Shown here: positions 61,887-64,000 of the stretch, one piece after another | How the letters are laid out: each line of letters starts with the position of its first letter | How positions within the stretch are numbered: the first letter of the stretch is position 1 | Source: Viridibacterium sediminicola | GTDB taxonomy: Bacteria > Pseudomonadota > Gammaproteobacteria > Burkholderiales > Rhodocyclaceae | Length of the DNA: 64,000 nucleotides | Assembly: GCF_039631295.1 (NCBI RefSeq) | Contig: NZ_JBDIVE010000009.1 | Coordinates: forward strand, 124,001-188,000 | Direction of reading: 5' to 3' | Notes under the pieces: generated by a model | What the model was told of the DNA's origin: nothing | What the model saw: the letters and a program-made list of their open reading frames with translations, nothing else | The model's database searches: none | Made by a program: the position numbers and the translations under genes

Positions 61887-62624
61887 TTACTGAGGCTTGC
61901 TGTCGAGCAGGGCAGAGAGCTTGTTGGAGATTTCCGGCAGCAAGGTTGCGCGCATATGCGCGGCGGTATTGGTGCGCAGACGCTCTGCGATGGCCTCGAA
62001 CTCGCTGGCCACCAGATGTGGCAGTTCGCGCGCCAGCCAGCCGTCGATGGCCTGGGTGATGTAGGCATCGAGCTCGATCAGGCGCTCCGAAAAATGCAGG
62101 TTGAGCGTCTGTTGCGCCTCGCGGCGGGCGTTTTCGATCTGCTCCGCAGGCGCGACCTGGCCCAAGGCCTGTGCTTCCGCCTGCGCTTCATTGCGGCCCT
62201 GAGTCTGGCCTTCGGCAAAGCCCAGGGCGCGGCCGCGTGCGATAGCGGCTTGCAGCATCGCGCTCTGCGACGTGATGAGCTCCTGGCGCGCGCGCTCGAT
62301 GCTCTCCTGAACCATCTTCTCCTGCTGTTGCAGCAGTTCCTGGCGGGTACGGTCGACGGCTTGTTTGACCATCACCGATGCTTGATCCTGGCTGAGGCCG
62401 ATCACCACCGTGTGGCGCGCTTCAGCCACCGGTGGGATGTCGACATCCGCTTCGCCCCTGAAGGCCTGCGGTGGCGGCTCGACGATCTCGGTGAGCAGCG
62501 GCAATTCCTCGGAGCCGGAGCTGACACCATCGACGCGGTTGCGGCGGATCAGCGCATCGGCCTTGCCCAGTAGCTGGTCGGCCATGTCGGGATCCTGCTC
62601 GTGCTCGGACTCACTTGGGTTCAT
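61887..62624 (-). CDS. Hypothetical coiled-coil protein
   Basis: 245 residues. No signal peptide or membrane segment. A Pro-rich variable N-terminus precedes a long alpha-helical region rich in Gln, Glu, Arg and Ala (VKQAVDRTRQELLQQQEKM, ARALGFAEGQTQGRNEAQAEA-like), typical of a coiled coil. It ends with LLPEISNKLSALLDSKPQ. I do not recognise the family with certainty. It overlaps holC by 4 bases (ATGA), so it is co-translated with the DNA polymerase III chi subunit. Confidence 0.75.
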   Translation of the reverse strand: MNPSESEHEQDPDMADQLLGKADALIRRNRVDGVSSGSEELPLLTEIVEPPPQAFRGEADVDIPPVAEARHTVVIGLSQDQASVMVKQAVDRTRQELLQQQEKMVQESIERARQELITSQSAMLQAAIARGRALGFAEGQTQGRNEAQAEAQALGQVAPAEQIENARREAQQTLNLHFSERLIELDAYITQAIDGWLARELPHLVASEFEAIAERLRTNTAAHMRATLLPEISNKLSALLDSKPQ

Positions 62625-63046
62625 GCGCGCTGGGCCAGGTCATGGGCGGTGATGGTGTGCCCCGCCCGCTTGAAGCTTTGCCAGCGCTGGCGCGCCAGCT
62701 GGCGGTCGGCCTCGTCGGTGGAGACAATCTCGATCAGCATGCCGAAGGACTCGAATCCTTGCGGCGGCGTGTCGGCCAAGTTGAGCAGCACATCATGATG
62801 CGCGGCATTGTCCAGATCGCTGGCGATGACCACTGGCGTACGCGGTGCCAGCGGCGAACTGGCGGCGACATGCGGCACGAAGGAGAGCGCCTGGCCGGTC
62901 CACAAGAGCGCGTCAAAGCGCCGCGCCAGCTGCGTATCCGGCGCATGGACGAGAATGCGATGGCCCTGACGGACCGCCTTGCTGGTGATCGAGCAGGCGG
63001 TCGTCAGGCGGTCCGGCGCATTGAAGTAGAACTTGATTTCGCTCAC
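62621..63046 (-). CDS. holC: DNA polymerase III subunit chi
   Basis: 141 residues from GTG 63046 (VSEIKFYFNAPDRLTTACSI). Chi links the clamp loader to SSB. It matches HolC by the N-terminal FYFNAPDR, SKAVRQGHRILVHAPDTQLA, LLWTGQALSFVPH and LLNLADTPPQGFESFGMLIEI. It starts 11 bases after the pepA stop and overlaps the next gene by 4 bases; pepA-holC-(unknown)-valS is a standard proteobacterial arrangement with one extra gene. Confidence 0.93.
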   Translation of the reverse strand: MSEIKFYFNAPDRLTTACSITSKAVRQGHRILVHAPDTQLARRFDALLWTGQALSFVPHVAASSPLAPRTPVVIASDLDNAAHHDVLLNLADTPPQGFESFGMLIEIVSTDEADRQLARQRWQSFKRAGHTITAHDLAQRA

Positions 63047-63057
63047 GGGCGTGCCGC

Positions 63058-64000
63058 TCAGGCCTTGGCGCGGGCGATCAGGAAATGCGTCAGCAGCGGC
63101 ACCGGGCGACCGGTTGCGCCTTTTTCCGCACCGGAGCGCCAGGCCGTGCCAGCGATGTCCAGGTGCGCCCACTTGTAGGCCTTGGTGAAGCGCGACAGGA
63201 AGCAGGCGGCAGTGATGGTGCCGGCCGGTGGGCCACCGATGTTGGCGATGTCGGCGAAGTTGCTCTTGAGCTGATCCTGGTACTCGTCGAACAAGGGCAG
63301 CTGCCAGGCGCGGTCGCCACAGGTGGTGCCGACCTCCAGCAGTTCGCGGGCCAGGGCATCGTCGTTGCTCATCAGGCCCGAAGTTTGGTGGCCCAGGGCG
63401 GTGATGCAGGCGCCGGTGAGGGTGGCGATGTCGATCACCGTGTCGGGCTTGAAGCGCTCGGCGTAGGTCAGCGCATCGCAGAGGATCAGGCGGCCTTCCG
63501 CGTCGGTATTGAGGATTTCGATGGTCTGGCCGGACATCGAGCGCACCACGTCACCGGGGCGCGTGGCATTGCCAGCCGGCATGTTCTCGGTGGCCGGGAT
63601 GATGCCCACCAGGTTGAGCGGCAGGCCGATCTGCGCAATCGCCTTGAGCGTACCGAGCACGGTGCCGGCGCCGCACATGTCGTACTTCATCTCGTCCATG
63701 CCCAGGCCGGGCTTGAGCGAGATGCCGCCAGTGTCGAAGGTAACGCCCTTGCCGACCAGCACGATCGGTGCGGCGGCGGCCTTGCTGCGCGACTTGGCTG
63801 CACTGGCCGGCGCGCCGTTGTATTCGATGACGATGAAGCGCGGCGGCTCGGTGGCGCCCTTGGCGACGGACAGGAAGGAGCCCATGCCGAGCTTCTCGAT
63901 GCCGGCGCGGTCGAACACGGTGACCTTGAACTTGTACTGGCGGCCCAGCTTCTTGGCCGTCTCGGCAAGATAGCTGGGCGTGCACACATTGGCCGGCAGA
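63058..64000 (-). CDS. pepA: Leucyl aminopeptidase, 5' end missing
   Basis: 314 residues are visible, and the frame runs open through the right edge, so the N-terminal domain is missing. This is the catalytic M17 domain: VGKGVTFDTGGISLKPG (metal-binding lysine and aspartate), KYDMCGAGTVLGTL, NTDAEGRLILCDALTYAE and IATLTGACITALG. The enzyme removes N-terminal residues from peptides and also serves as a DNA-binding regulator in some bacteria. It is the upstream gene of holC. Confidence 0.95.
   Translation of the reverse strand, partial: LPANVCTPSYLAETAKKLGRQYKFKVTVFDRAGIEKLGMGSFLSVAKGATEPPRFIVIEYNGAPASAAKSRSKAAAAPIVLVGKGVTFDTGGISLKPGLGMDEMKYDMCGAGTVLGTLKAIAQIGLPLNLVGIIPATENMPAGNATRPGDVVRSMSGQTIEILNTDAEGRLILCDALTYAERFKPDTVIDIATLTGACITALGHQTSGLMSNDDALARELLEVGTTCGDRAWQLPLFDEYQDQLKSNFADIANIGGPPAGTITAACFLSRFTKAYKWAHLDIAGTAWRSGAEKGATGRPVPLLTHFLIARAKA

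Overview
The window reads as one contiguous stretch of core chromosome from a GC-rich betaproteobacterium. The order rplU-rpmA-obgE-proB with ispB divergent from it, plus glnE, yhdP, purEK, folD, valS and holC-pepA, is typical of that class. Rhodocyclales is my best guess, but this is inference from gene content and not a database match. I see no insertion sequence, phage gene, integron or CRISPR array, and no sudden change in base composition. The genes at both ends are cut by the window edge: a TPR protein at the left and pepA at the right.

Layout: 1-5 kb holds a TPR protein, proB, obgE, rpmA and rplU on the minus strand, then ispB and tRNA-Pro(CGG) on the plus strand. 5.3-9.3 kb is a nitrate assimilation unit: nasT (ANTAR antiterminator), a regulatory leader, then nrtA-nrtB-nrtC. 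9.8-25.1 kb is a large minus-strand chemotaxis cluster. In transcription order it reads: membrane MCP-like protein, cheY, STAS protein, cheA, MCP, cheW, MCP, cheW, MCP, cheR, cheD, cheB, REC-EAL phosphodiesterase. 25.7-28.6 kb is nirBD (assimilatory nitrite reductase). 28.9-31 kb is a PTS EIIC-EAL fusion, followed by glnE. 34-38 kb is the giant yhdP. 38-42 kb holds two converging blocks of unassigned biosynthetic or membrane genes (GNAT, arginase-fold, DegT-like aminotransferase, two small EamA/SMR proteins). 42-50 kb is housekeeping: an esterase, a class III aminotransferase with a HAD phosphatase, Sua5/TsaC, a dienelactone hydrolase, purK, purE and folD. 50.5-58.8 kb has another MCP, a NitT/TauT-type ABC importer, lemA with two TPM-domain proteins, and a PAS-GGDEF-EAL protein. 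58.9-64 kb is valS, a coiled-coil protein, holC and pepA.

The strongest biology is nitrogen control. Upstream of nrtA I can read, in order, a symmetric NtrC-type site, a sigma-54 -24/-12 promoter, two stem-loops with identical AAAGGC hexaloops (the ANTAR-target architecture), and a long U-tailed terminator whose 5' arm overlaps the second hexaloop hairpin. The nasT gene just upstream encodes the matching protein class. About 22 kb away the nirB leader repeats the plan: a symmetric site, a sigma-54-like promoter and two A1/G4 hexaloops. There the downstream hairpin would hide the nirB Shine-Dalgarno sequence instead of forming a U-tailed terminator. The two leaders look like one regulon under joint nitrogen-limitation and nitrate control.

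Other points of interest are the PTS permease fused to an EAL domain with no PTS partner genes nearby, a soluble receptor with three 270-bp tandem poly-HAMP units, a shared C-terminal octapeptide on three MCPs, the 38-42 kb gene set, and a family of dispersed palindromes built on CACCGCAAAGGCGCAAAG, one of which supplies the ribosome-binding region of purK.
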